Shown here in pieces: positions 44,114 through 52,700 of a stretch of DNA of 64,000 nucleotides. The translations under genes were made by a program, and so were the position numbers. The stretch covers positions 124,001 to 188,000 of the forward strand of contig NZ_JACWMY010000001.1 of the NCBI RefSeq assembly GCF_014773265.1, given 5' to 3'. The stretch comes from Mucilaginibacter pankratovii (lineage in GTDB: Bacteria; Bacteroidota; Bacteroidia; Sphingobacteriales; Sphingobacteriaceae). The number at the start of each line of letters is the position of its first letter. The stretch's first letter is position 1. A model generated the notes under the pieces. That model ran no database searches, was not told the DNA's origin, and saw nothing but the letters and a program-made list of their open reading frames with translations.

Positions 44114-44410
44114 TTAAGAGTGCGATAGGGTGGTATTATTATAATGGAAACGCTTTTGAGCCAGCTGGCGGCCCGCGGCGCTATATTTTGCAACCATGTG
44201 CTTTACCGTTTTGCCCGATGTTTGCACCAGGCTGCGTGCGGTAAGCGTTAAAAATTCAGTATTGATATCCAAACCGTTCAGGCTTTGTTTAAGGCCTTCG
44301 CCCAATGCCTCGATAACATATTTGGTTGGATTTTTTAAGAACGCGGTATTTGCAACCGGGTTGTTACCGGTAGTTGTTGTATTTGTTTTATATAGGCTTT
44401 CAGTTTTCAT
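44114..44410 (-). CDS. 98-aa hypothetical protein leading the MarR/DUF5686 operon
   Basis: Small soluble protein starting at ATG 44410 (MKTESLYKTNTTTTGNN); a longer frame would begin inside the operator palindrome and is rejected. The sequence is helical with YVIEALGEGLKQSL, FLTLTARSLVQTSGKTVKHM and a basic C-terminal part. It has no signal peptide or TM segment. I do not recognise the family. The predicted -7 box TACCTTTG lies 20 bp upstream, so it is first in the transcript; DUF5686 follows after 11 bp. Confidence 0.65.
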   Translation of the reverse strand: MKTESLYKTNTTTTGNNPVANTAFLKNPTKYVIEALGEGLKQSLNGLDINTEFLTLTARSLVQTSGKTVKHMVAKYSAAGRQLAQKRFHYNNTTLSHS

Positions 44411-44429
44411 GATTCTGTAAATGATGATG

Positions 44430-44471
44430 CAAAGGTAAACTAAGTTGACTAATATAGTCAACTTAGTTTAC
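44430..44471 (-). promoter_or_regulatory. Perfect 16-bp-arm palindromic operator overlapping a promoter
   Basis: GTAAACTAAGTTGACT and AGTCAACTTAGTTTAC (44435-44471) are exact reverse complements around AATAT. Reading the minus strand, the palindrome contains a TTGAC -33 element and, 19 bp later, the -7 box TACCTTTG (44430-44437), which overlaps the palindrome edge. A repressor bound here would block the promoter. The downstream operon encodes a MarR protein, whose family binds such palindromes. Confidence 0.85.
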
Positions 44472-44828
44472 GATATTTTTGTTAACTGGTGTATTTGTGA
44501 CACTAAAATGAATTTTATGCTTATTTGTGTATTTTCTGCCTATACGATTGTAGACGACCAGGTTGGACAAACATTTCAACCCGGGTGTATTTATGACACT
44601 AAGATGAGAAAATAACTTCCGCAGCAATCTAAAATGGATGGATGGTATTTTGTTATCAATTGGGTACATGTGCTTTTATTATTGATATGCAAACTGCTAA
44701 TCCATTTAGATGCCAATGAATTAAAAAACTACATATCAACCACTTACGATAATAATACACTATACCTATAAACGGCATTTCGCTAATTGACGATTGAGTT
44801 GGCGATATTTGGACGCAAGGGGGATAAT
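44472..44828. other. AT-rich intergenic region with a duplicated 24-bp motif
   Basis: Between the MarR operator and the terminator of the tail-collar cluster there is no convincing gene; short frames on the minus strand lack a family pattern. A 24-bp motif GGTGTATTTGTGACACTAAA... occurs at 44488-44511 and again with two changes at 44584-44607, 96 bp apart. This could be the multiple terminal repeat of a lost IS, possibly IS21-like. Confidence 0.4.
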
Positions 44829-44868
44829 TAAAAAAAACAAAAAGCCCCATCCGTTAGCGAATGAGGCT
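44829..44868 (-). terminator. Terminator of the tail-collar gene cluster
   Basis: On the minus strand AGCCTCAT, the loop TCGCTAACGG and ATGGGGCT form a stem with one mismatch, followed by TTTTTGTTTTTTTT. It closes the minus-strand gene run that enters from the right edge. Confidence 0.9.
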
Positions 44869-44899
44869 GTATTAATCAGGGGAAAAAAGGGGCGTGTTA

Positions 44900-45451
44900 T
44901 CAGGCCGGCAACCCGGCGAAGATGATGTAATAAACCGCCACGTTTTTGGGGCGGGTCTCGGTACTTTCGCCGGCTTCAGAGGAGGCTTTAGACTGCCGTT
45001 CGTTTGGCGGGTTCCAGTTATCGTCGTGATGTGTAATCCTGAACGCGCTGGTATTCCATTCATAGGTATTATGCGTGTGCTTTTTAAAAGCATCGCCCTG
45101 GTATGTGCCAACACCGTTTCCGGTATGCCCCCCGGGGTGCTGGGCTTGCCGGCTCCCCGAGTCGGGGTCGCGGGGTCCGTCCGGTCTGTCTACCCCCCTT
45201 AAGAAAACACCACGCAGATCGGGTACATTAAATTTGCTGCTGTCGCCACCATTTGAGTTTCCTATTGCTTTATGCAGCTGCGGAAAGGCGGCATGCTCAT
45301 ATGACGTACCATCGCATGGCAACCAGCCCTGCGCGCGCAAACCTATCAGGTTGTCCCACAAACCCATATAAGGCATCACCGTGCCAACGGGTAAAATACT
45401 TATTGTGGCAGTTACGCTTGCCTCGTTAATTTTCATAGTGTCGTTTTCCAT
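44900..45451 (-). CDS. Phage tail collar domain protein, copy 6 (most distal)
   Basis: A 183-aa protein of the tail-collar/microcystin-dependent-protein group. LPVGTVMPYMGLWDNL and GWLPCDGTSY open the collar domain, VPDLRGVFLRGVD is its core, KKHTHNTYEW gives the His-x-His site seen in receptor-binding tips, and the end is TRPKNVAVYYIIFAGLPA. No signal peptide. It is the last gene before the terminator. Its central variable part (about residues 125-160, Asn/His/Asp-rich) differs from the other five copies. Confidence 0.85.
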   Translation of the reverse strand: MENDTMKINEASVTATISILPVGTVMPYMGLWDNLIGLRAQGWLPCDGTSYEHAAFPQLHKAIGNSNGGDSSKFNVPDLRGVFLRGVDRPDGPRDPDSGSRQAQHPGGHTGNGVGTYQGDAFKKHTHNTYEWNTSAFRITHHDDNWNPPNERQSKASSEAGESTETRPKNVAVYYIIFAGLPA

Positions 45452-45482
45452 AATAATATATAACTGGTACTAAATATGTGGA

Positions 45483-46022
45483 CTACTGAGGTAAGCCCGC
45501 AAAAATAATGTAGTGGGCACTGATGTTTTTTGGGCGGGTCTCGCTTCCACCTTTAGAGTCGGATTGAAGTGCTTTTTCTACGTTTGCAGGTCTTATACCG
45601 GTACCGGGGTCATCTATCTGCTTATTCTCATTTATCCATGCTTTTGTAGTATGAAAATGTTCTTTAAACTGATCGCCCTGGTAGCTGCCCGCAACATCGC
45701 CCACCTTGTCGGCCGAGCCCTGACGGGTTCTGTCCGCTTTATCAGGGTCTTGCCCCCTGGTGCCATCAACGCCCCTTACAAAAACGCCCCGCATATCGGG
45801 TAAATGAAAATTTACGCCGCTTCCGCCGCAACTGTACCCTATCATATCAAATAATAAAGGATACTGATCTTTATTAAGCTGGTCGCCATTACAGTAATGC
45901 CATCCGCTTGCTGTTAAGCCGGCAAGTTTATCAAAATTCCCCATAAAAGGCATTACCGTGCCAACAGGGACGTTAAATATCATTGCGGTAACTGTTTTGA
46001 CTTCTTCGTTTTCGTTTTTCAC
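45483..46022 (-). CDS. Phage tail collar domain protein, copy 5
   Basis: A 179-aa collar protein with VPVGTVMPFMGNFDKL, GWHYCNGDQLNKDQYPLLF, LPDMRGVFVRGVDG, EHFHTTKAW and a terminal NISAHYIIFAGLPQ. It has no signal peptide. Its variable segment (about 125-155) is short and polar. Separated by 31-32 bp from its neighbours, in the same operon. It ends in Gln where most copies end in Ala. Confidence 0.85.
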   Translation of the reverse strand: MKNENEEVKTVTAMIFNVPVGTVMPFMGNFDKLAGLTASGWHYCNGDQLNKDQYPLLFDMIGYSCGGSGVNFHLPDMRGVFVRGVDGTRGQDPDKADRTRQGSADKVGDVAGSYQGDQFKEHFHTTKAWINENKQIDDPGTGIRPANVEKALQSDSKGGSETRPKNISAHYIIFAGLPQ

Positions 46023-46054
46023 TGTTCAATCTTCATTAGTTTTTAATTTAGTGT

Positions 46055-46615
46055 TTACGCAGGCAACCCAGCGAATATGATATAGTTTACTGATACGTTT
46101 ACCGGGCGGGTTTCATCACCACCGTGATCTACCGTTTCCGAATCCATTCTTTCGGTACGGTCGAAATAGTGGCCACCTTCTGAGTCCTTTATACTATAAA
46201 CCCCGCACCTTAACCACGATTCAACAATTTTATGCTTATGCCTTTTAAATTCATCTCCTTGCCGGGTTAGAACTTCGTTACCGGTATGCCCACCATCATT
46301 TTGGGCACTTCGTGCATTTGCATTAGGATCATGATTTTTTGCGTCAGGGCCGTCTACGCCGCGTAAAAACACACTTCTAAGGTCGGGCAGGTAAAAATCG
46401 GCACCACCGTTGCCGCAGGCATTACCTATAACATTATGCAGGTTTTTATAGTCGTTTATACTCACTTTTGCGCCGTCGCAAAGCAACCAGCCCTGAGGCT
46501 TAAGTTCAGCAACCTTAACACCATTGCCCCCAAAAGGCATTATAGTGCCAACCGGCAAATTCTGAATTACAGCAGTTACAGAAGCGGTTGTATCTTTTAA
46601 GTCCTGGTTTTCCAT
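46055..46615 (-). CDS. Phage tail collar domain protein, copy 4
   Basis: A 186-aa member with LPVGTIMPFGGNGVKV, GWLLCDGAKVS, LPDLRSVFLRGVDG (Ser replacing the usual Gly after Arg), FKRHKHKIVESW and the terminal VNYIIFAGLPA. The variable part includes a Cys (WLRCGVYS). No export signal. Confidence 0.85.
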   Translation of the reverse strand: MENQDLKDTTASVTAVIQNLPVGTIMPFGGNGVKVAELKPQGWLLCDGAKVSINDYKNLHNVIGNACGNGGADFYLPDLRSVFLRGVDGPDAKNHDPNANARSAQNDGGHTGNEVLTRQGDEFKRHKHKIVESWLRCGVYSIKDSEGGHYFDRTERMDSETVDHGGDETRPVNVSVNYIIFAGLPA

Positions 46616-46646
46616 GTATAAAGCAAATAATATTAATTCAGATCAA

Positions 46647-47228
46647 TTAAGCAGGTAACCCGGCGAAAATAATGTAGTTTACCGATACATTCACCGGGCG
46701 GGTTTCATAGCCACCCAGCGCGGCTGTCTCTATTGGTGCCTGCCCATCTCTCGGCTTTTCAAACCTTTCAAACCATACGCTATCGCCTGTGCCCGCTACT
46801 TCTACTTTAACAAATTCCGACCCGTCGGGTGTTAAATGCTTGTGGCTTCTAATATCATCAACCTGGCGCGACAGCACTTGGTTACCAATCACATCTGCGG
46901 AGGCATGGCCTGTTCTTTTGGCCGAATCCGGGTCGCGCGCGGTGCCTTGTTCCCCCGTTTGTACGTCCACGGCGCGTAAAAACACGCCGCGCAGATCCGG
47001 GAGCTTAAATTCCGGCGCTACTCCGCCGCAGGTGTTTTTTAAAACAGTAAAAAGGCGGGGATAATCTTTGCTTTGCAAAAGCGCCCCGTTACATAAATAC
47101 CAACCATACGAATTCAGCTCGGTTGCCTGGGTTGTGTTTCCTGCAAAAGGCATTATAGTGCCAATTGGTAATAAATTTATTGAGGCGCTAACGGTTGCAT
47201 TAGCCGATACGCTCGTTTTATTTTCCAT
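46647..47228 (-). CDS. Phage tail collar domain protein, copy 3
   Basis: A 193-aa copy with LPIGTIMPFAGNTTQA, GWYLCNGALLQSKDYPRLF, LPDLRGVFLRAVD, IRSHKHLTPDGSEFVKVE and the shared VNVSVNYIIFAGLPA end. Its variable region is closely similar to that of copy 2 (HLTPDGSEFVKVE against HVTAKGSQFVRVE), so these two form a recent duplicate pair. Confidence 0.85.
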   Translation of the reverse strand: MENKTSVSANATVSASINLLPIGTIMPFAGNTTQATELNSYGWYLCNGALLQSKDYPRLFTVLKNTCGGVAPEFKLPDLRGVFLRAVDVQTGEQGTARDPDSAKRTGHASADVIGNQVLSRQVDDIRSHKHLTPDGSEFVKVEVAGTGDSVWFERFEKPRDGQAPIETAALGGYETRPVNVSVNYIIFAGLPA

Positions 47229-47287
47229 TTTTAGTGATTTTTAAATTGGTTTAACGTACATCAGGAGGTAACTGGTAATTAATTATT

Positions 47288-47875
47288 TTAGACAGAGCTT
47301 GCGGGCAAACCTGCAAAAATGATATAGTTTACCGATACATTTACGGGGCGCATTTCGCTGTTTCCTGTTTCAGTGGTAAAAATTGCCTTGCCCTCCCTGG
47401 CCTTTTGAAAACGTGAGAATACCAAGGGGAAAATAGTCATGCCTATTTTTTCTACACGAACAAATTGTGACCCTTTGGCTGTAACATGCTGGTGCTTCCT
47501 GATCTCCTCATTTTGGCGCGATAATACTTTGTTACCAATTTCGGCAAAAGAGTTGTGCTTCATCCGCCATCGTGCACCAGGATCCCGTTCGGTGCCCTCC
47601 TGGCCATACTCTACATCCACTCCCCTTAAAAATGTACCGCGCATATCAGGCACACTAAATTCATCCCCCTCTCCTCCGCAGGAATGTCCTAAAACATCAA
47701 AAAGGCGGGGGTATTGGTTACGTTTTAATTTTACGCCGTTGCACAAATACCAACCTTGTTGGTTCAATTCGGCCGCCGTCTCCGCGTTTCCGGAAAAAGG
47801 AACCATCATCCCTATCGGCCATATGTTTATTGGTGAGCTTACCGAAGCACCAATCTCGTTGATTGTGTTTTCCAT
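47288..47875 (-). CDS. Phage tail collar domain protein, copy 2
   Basis: A 195-aa member with WPIGMMVPFSGNAETA, GWYLCNGVKLKRNQYPRLF, VPDMRGTFLRGVD and the IRKHQHVTAKG site. It ends VNYIIFAGLPASSV, three residues beyond the usual end. It is the near-duplicate of copy 3. The 59-bp spacer after its stop is the longest within the collar array. Confidence 0.85.
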   Translation of the reverse strand: MENTINEIGASVSSPINIWPIGMMVPFSGNAETAAELNQQGWYLCNGVKLKRNQYPRLFDVLGHSCGGEGDEFSVPDMRGTFLRGVDVEYGQEGTERDPGARWRMKHNSFAEIGNKVLSRQNEEIRKHQHVTAKGSQFVRVEKIGMTIFPLVFSRFQKAREGKAIFTTETGNSEMRPVNVSVNYIIFAGLPASSV

Positions 47876-47901
47876 AGTTATCTTTTTATTGGGGATTGAG
47901 A

Positions 47902-48450
47902 TCAGGTTTTAGGCAACCCTGCAAAAATGATGTAATGTACATACACGTTCCTGGGCCGGGTTTCTTTCCCCCCAAAATTGTCGCTGTCTTTATTCTCCCA
48001 ATTGGTAGGTGCCGAAAAGTGGTCATTTGTGCGTGGAAAGTGTATATTTTCTTTCGTAGTCATCATATGTACCGAATGCCGGTGCTCTTTGATTTCGTCG
48101 CCCTGGCGGCTGAAAACTAATGGGCCATCGTTGCCGCCCGCATTTTGAGCTATTCTTGTTTTAGAATCAATGTCATCGGCCTGGCTCACCCCTCTCAAGA
48201 ATTGCCCTCGCAAATCGGGCAGGTAAAATTCGTCGGCACCGGCAATTCCACATGATTGTGTTATCAGATCATACAATTCTTTGTACTTCTGTTTAGATAC
48301 CTTGCCGCCTGTACAAGGCAGCCAGCCTTGATTTTCGAGGTTAGATACGGCACTTTGAGGACCGCCGTAGGGTATTATAGTGCCTACAGGCAGCAGGTTT
48401 ATGGTTGCTGTTACCGAGGCAGTGGTTGCTTTTAGTGTTTCTTCCATCAT
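47902..48450 (-). CDS. Phage tail collar domain protein, copy 1 (first of the array)
   Basis: A 182-aa member with LPVGTIIPYGGPQSAV, GWLPCTGGKVSKQKY, LPDLRGQFLRGVS (Ser replaces the usual Asp), IKEHRHSVHMMTT and the end VYVHYIIFAGLPKT. It starts 7 bp after the 409-aa Ig-like protein gene, which links the collar array to the upstream large genes. No signal peptide. Confidence 0.85.
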   Translation of the reverse strand: MMEETLKATTASVTATINLLPVGTIIPYGGPQSAVSNLENQGWLPCTGGKVSKQKYKELYDLITQSCGIAGADEFYLPDLRGQFLRGVSQADDIDSKTRIAQNAGGNDGPLVFSRQGDEIKEHRHSVHMMTTKENIHFPRTNDHFSAPTNWENKDSDNFGGKETRPRNVYVHYIIFAGLPKT

Positions 48451-48457
48451 CTCTCTT

Positions 48458-49687
48458 TTATTCTTTTATCAATGCATCTTCGGGTTTCTTTTTTGACATA
48501 GCCAATGCTTCCAGTTTATAGGTAGTTTCGGCATGTGTTGGGTTTACCGTGCAGGTAGTTACGCCCTCCGGTACAGGCAGCTTATGTACATCGGTTTGCC
48601 CGGCATAATGCTCGGTTATCTGGAAACGGGTAGTGTTTTTTAAAACCCAATCGAGTTTAAAACTGACCTTTTTGCCGGGTTCCAGCGGTAAGGCCGTGAT
48701 GTTGAAAGATTCAACCCGGGGGCCGGCTATGCGTATGTTATGCGATTCCCTTACACTAACCACGCCATTAAATTCGGCCTGGGCATGGATGGTTGTAGCA
48801 CGTTTTATCGGCCCTATCTCCACGCCGGCTCCCGTTTTTGGGTAATTGGCCAATAGCGGAACCTCCTTATCGTCGCATGTTAATATCACATGTTCAGCAT
48901 ATTCGGTATCCCAGTTGAGTAATACCTTGGCTCCCTCATCTACCAAGTTAGAAACCAGTGTGAAGGTTTTTAATGTAGGCGGCAGTACACCCACCGTTAA
49001 TTGCGTTTGCAAACGGATTCCCCTGGCCGTGCCCTCCAGCGTATAATGCACTGTTTTTTCGGGATACCTGATAATGCTGCCGTCTTTTGTATCGGTATGT
49101 GTCCATGGGGAGATAGACTCAGAGAGGGTAAACCTGGTAATTGCCTTGCCGGTGTAATCTAAGGTTACCGGCTGTTTAGCCCAAACAGTAGGCGTTATAG
49201 TTGTAAGCGCTATCCTGGCCTCTTCATCAATTATTTTATTTATGGTTACCGTTAGGGTTGCCAGCGGCGTATTCCCTGTTGGCGGGTATACGGTTACCGT
49301 TACCTCCGCGTTACCCGCCAGGTGGCTTAGCGTAATTACACTTAATGTAAAACCTACGCTTTTGCTGGGTTCTAAAGGGTAAGCACCGTCGGGTGCTTTT
49401 CCTTTAAAACGGCCCGGGACAGAGCTAACCGGCTCAAGTACCCAGCCACGTGTACCGGCCGAAGGCACAATGTTACCCTCAGTGTTGTCTACCACCAAAT
49501 CGGTTGCTGCATCTCCGCATGGCAGGCTTATAAATATGTTCCCTATCTCAATTTCCGCACCCTGATTATTTACCGCAATATCAATTTCTCCTATTACTAT
49601 CTGCCCAGCCTTATTGGTTATTTTCACCTCTGCCGTGCCGCTGGCCGTTAGCTGACTATCCGTGCCCTTTATTTCATCTGTACTCAT
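48458..49687 (-). CDS. Ig-like/beta-sandwich repeat protein of the tail-collar cluster
   Basis: A 409-aa protein without signal peptide or TM helix. It looks like four beta-sandwich units: about 1-150 (NKAGQIVIGEIDIAVNN), 155-235 (PTVWAKQPVTLDYTGKAITRF), 236-320 (LVSNLVDEGAKVLLNWDTEYA) and 325-400 (LPLEPGKKVSFKLDWVLKNTTRF). The last three share a pattern of Ig-like folds that project from larger assemblies. It lies between the 1337-aa gene (27 bp) and collar copy 1 (7 bp). No family is assigned; a connector or shaft role is possible. Confidence 0.6.
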   Translation of the reverse strand: MSTDEIKGTDSQLTASGTAEVKITNKAGQIVIGEIDIAVNNQGAEIEIGNIFISLPCGDAATDLVVDNTEGNIVPSAGTRGWVLEPVSSVPGRFKGKAPDGAYPLEPSKSVGFTLSVITLSHLAGNAEVTVTVYPPTGNTPLATLTVTINKIIDEEARIALTTITPTVWAKQPVTLDYTGKAITRFTLSESISPWTHTDTKDGSIIRYPEKTVHYTLEGTARGIRLQTQLTVGVLPPTLKTFTLVSNLVDEGAKVLLNWDTEYAEHVILTCDDKEVPLLANYPKTGAGVEIGPIKRATTIHAQAEFNGVVSVRESHNIRIAGPRVESFNITALPLEPGKKVSFKLDWVLKNTTRFQITEHYAGQTDVHKLPVPEGVTTCTVNPTHAETTYKLEALAMSKKKPEDALIKE

Positions 49688-49714
49688 ATTGATTATTTTA
49701 GGTTGTGTTTTTAT

Positions 49715-52700
49715 TTAAAGCGCAGTAATATTTATCGTTTGCCCGCGCGTTCCAAGCTTACCATCGCTAAGGGTTAGTGTAATATCTATTGTTTTGGTGA
49801 CCGTGTAATCCATGGATGCCTGGTTTGTTGGTACATCCACCGCACTTTCCGATCCAAATTTCAATTGAGCGGTTGCGCCGCCCTGCGATGACCAGCTTAG
49901 TTTGATAGTGCTGCCCGCCTTTATCCTGTAAGGCGTTTTTTCGTTAAGCACTTCAAAAGATAATATTAGCAAATCGCCGCCAAGTACACCGGTTAGCCTT
50001 AGCCTGCCCTCCACAATGGTTTGAGGGTGGCCGGTAAACTGCGGCACCGCATTGGCGGGCACCAGGGTTGATACCTCGTTCCAATTTGGCTGGCCGTCTT
50101 TTAAGCCGGGTTCCAGCCAGCTCCAGCTTTGCCCCACTCCTGCCGGCAATGGCATCCACCATTGCTTTTTATCAACTATTATTGGGCCTGCTTTAAACTC
50201 TATCAGCATATCATCCAACACCTTGCCTACATACACCTCGGGCAGTTCGGTTTTTAATACCGGCAATATGCCCGTACTGCAATGGATAGCGCCGCGCGGG
50301 TCAAGCAACATGGTAAGATAAACCGGTTCCCCATCGGCTTTTAATTCGCTAAAGGTGTTTGTTACATAGGGCGGGTTGGCAACATCCTTTACCTGGCCGT
50401 TGTGTACCGAGTTAAATACTTTATAGTCGTTATTTGCAAAGTAGCCCATTACACCATCCTGCCCCAGGTCGAGGCTTCCTATCTGCACGGGGAATTTGTA
50501 CCTTTTTACGCCGCCATCATTATTAAGCCCCGTTTGCATCCAGGCCAGGTTGGTGCCCGGCTTGCCATACAGTTCCAGGTCTATGGATGCGCGAACCACC
50601 GCTATAGGCCTGCCAACCAAAATAGAAAGGCTTTGGTTATTACGTTCGCCCATGGGGTCTACGGCCCAAAGGGTTTCGTCTATAACCTGCATAAAGTTTT
50701 TAAGCGCCTTCCCACTTTCGGGGGTACCCTGGTCGCCCGAAGCCACGCCCAATAAACCCAGCACAAATTTTTGCAAATGTTTATTATCAATATCCGCGGT
50801 ATGGCAACCTTTTATAGGTGCAGGTATCCATTGTGCATGCTGGCGGCCTGTAGCGCCCATAGGCATAATTTCGCCCAGCAGCTTCCCTGCTTTATCATAA
50901 GCCATTACGCTATGGTTAAGGTGGTTGGGTAGCAACCAGCCGCAAACCGGGGTGGTATCTGCCGATTGACTGCTTAACACAGCATCGTTTACAGCCGATA
51001 AGAAGTTTAAATTTAGCCTTGCTCCCTGTACCAGGCGCGGCGGCAGCTGAAAGTATGGCGGCAAATTCGAGCTGATCTGGTATTTATCGGGCCGTACGCC
51101 AATGGCGGGTATGGGTTTTATGCCATGCGAAGATTTTTCGCTGCCGGGGGTAAGATCGCACACCTGGCCAAAATCATCCACTATCCAAAGCTTTTTTAAC
51201 GTTACAAACCCGGCCCGCAGCGGGAAGAAGTTTGTGGGGTAGCCATCAAGCACCCAGCCGTGTGCCTCGTTGCCTACACCATCGGCGTATTCTTTTTCCA
51301 ATGGCTGGCGCCCAAACTGCTCTATATCCCACTGCATCATTTGCATGCTAAACCCGGTAAGCGTTTGCGATAATACATCCCAGTTACGGGCGTTTTGCAA
51401 AATATCGTTAAGCGGTACAAATGTAGAGGGAATATTGCCCTGAAACTCATCAAGAAACTCCCTGAGGCGCGCCTGCATGGTGATGGCCTCTTTAGGTGTT
51501 AACAGCGATCGACCCTGGAACTGCAGATCGTTTGGCTTTGGCTCGGGCAGGGGCACGTCCTGTTTCCATTTAAAATCGTTACCATCAAACTGCCATTTGC
51601 TAAGCGTTTCGTCAACCACAGGGATAAAGCCTACTCTCCACTCCAGGTAAAGTGGTGTCCAGGGTTGAGTCCATGCCCAAACAGCAATTTTTGAGGGTAT
51701 GCGGAAATAAGGGTCGTTAGGGTTAAAACCGGCAAGTTCTTCCAGCGAGCGTTGGTCTATAGGCGTTTTGGGGCCTTTGTTCCAAATAAGGGTTTGCTGG
51801 CTTTTAATACGCTTTATAAAATATTCGGACGGCTGTACCGGTACTACCGCTTTTGCTATTGCCGCTGCAAAGCCTGGGTTAAGCAGGTAAGCCTCATCCA
51901 TCAGGTAATAAACCTCTGATGGTACGTTGGTGTTGGCCGGCAATTTGGCAAACACATCCTTTGCGTATACAATTTTACTTTCGCCACCCAGGTTTAGCTT
52001 TACCTCGATACAAGTTATAAACTGGCCGCTGAAACGGGTGAACAGAAAATCGTCGTATTCGCTGTAGATAATGTCTTCGCCGCGTTTAAAACTGCGTTTG
52101 GCATTATTTATCAGCACTACGGGGTCGCCTGGCTTATAAAAATCATTTGCCGGTTTGTCTTTCAGGGTAAATTCTTTCCCCAGTTTTGCATTCAGCGCTA
52201 TTCTTGCATCCTCAATGGCCCTTTTTGCGGCAGGCATTGTATCCATCAAATCCTTAACGGCCTTTGCAGATTTCCTAAGCACTTCATCTACATTGCAATC
52301 TTTGGGCAAAGGAGGCGGCATTTGCGAATGGGAGTAGATATTTGCTTTTAACCAGTCGGCATACAGCTGCCGTTGCAGTGTTACCAGCTCACGGCTTTTT
52401 TCGTCGTAAACGTATTGCAGGTTGTTTAGCGCGGCCAGCTCCAATGCCCTATCATTGGGCAATTGTGCCAAGCTATCTTTGTTGCCATCTTCCGGATTCA
52501 GTTCGCCTGCTTTTGGCGGCGCTTGTGCCACCCATATAAAACCGCCCGGCATTTTGCCAAACCAGGATTCGCGTATAACGTTATCCAACTCCGGCGTATC
52601 GTAAACCCCGCCGGGCTGTATCAGCATTTTATGGCTGAAAGCCTCCAGCATTTTTTCTACCTGGATATCGTTTTCGTTAAACGTTGCGCCAACAATTTTT

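Noticed and set aside
44463..44850. Two short minus-strand ORFs between the operator and the terminator
   Set aside because: Composition is AT-rich and unlike a protein, there is no ribosome-binding site pattern, and the first begins within the repeat motif area.
44900..48450. Diversity-generating retroelement acting on the collar genes
   Set aside because: No reverse transcriptase gene, no template repeat and no adenine-biased variable repeat was found.
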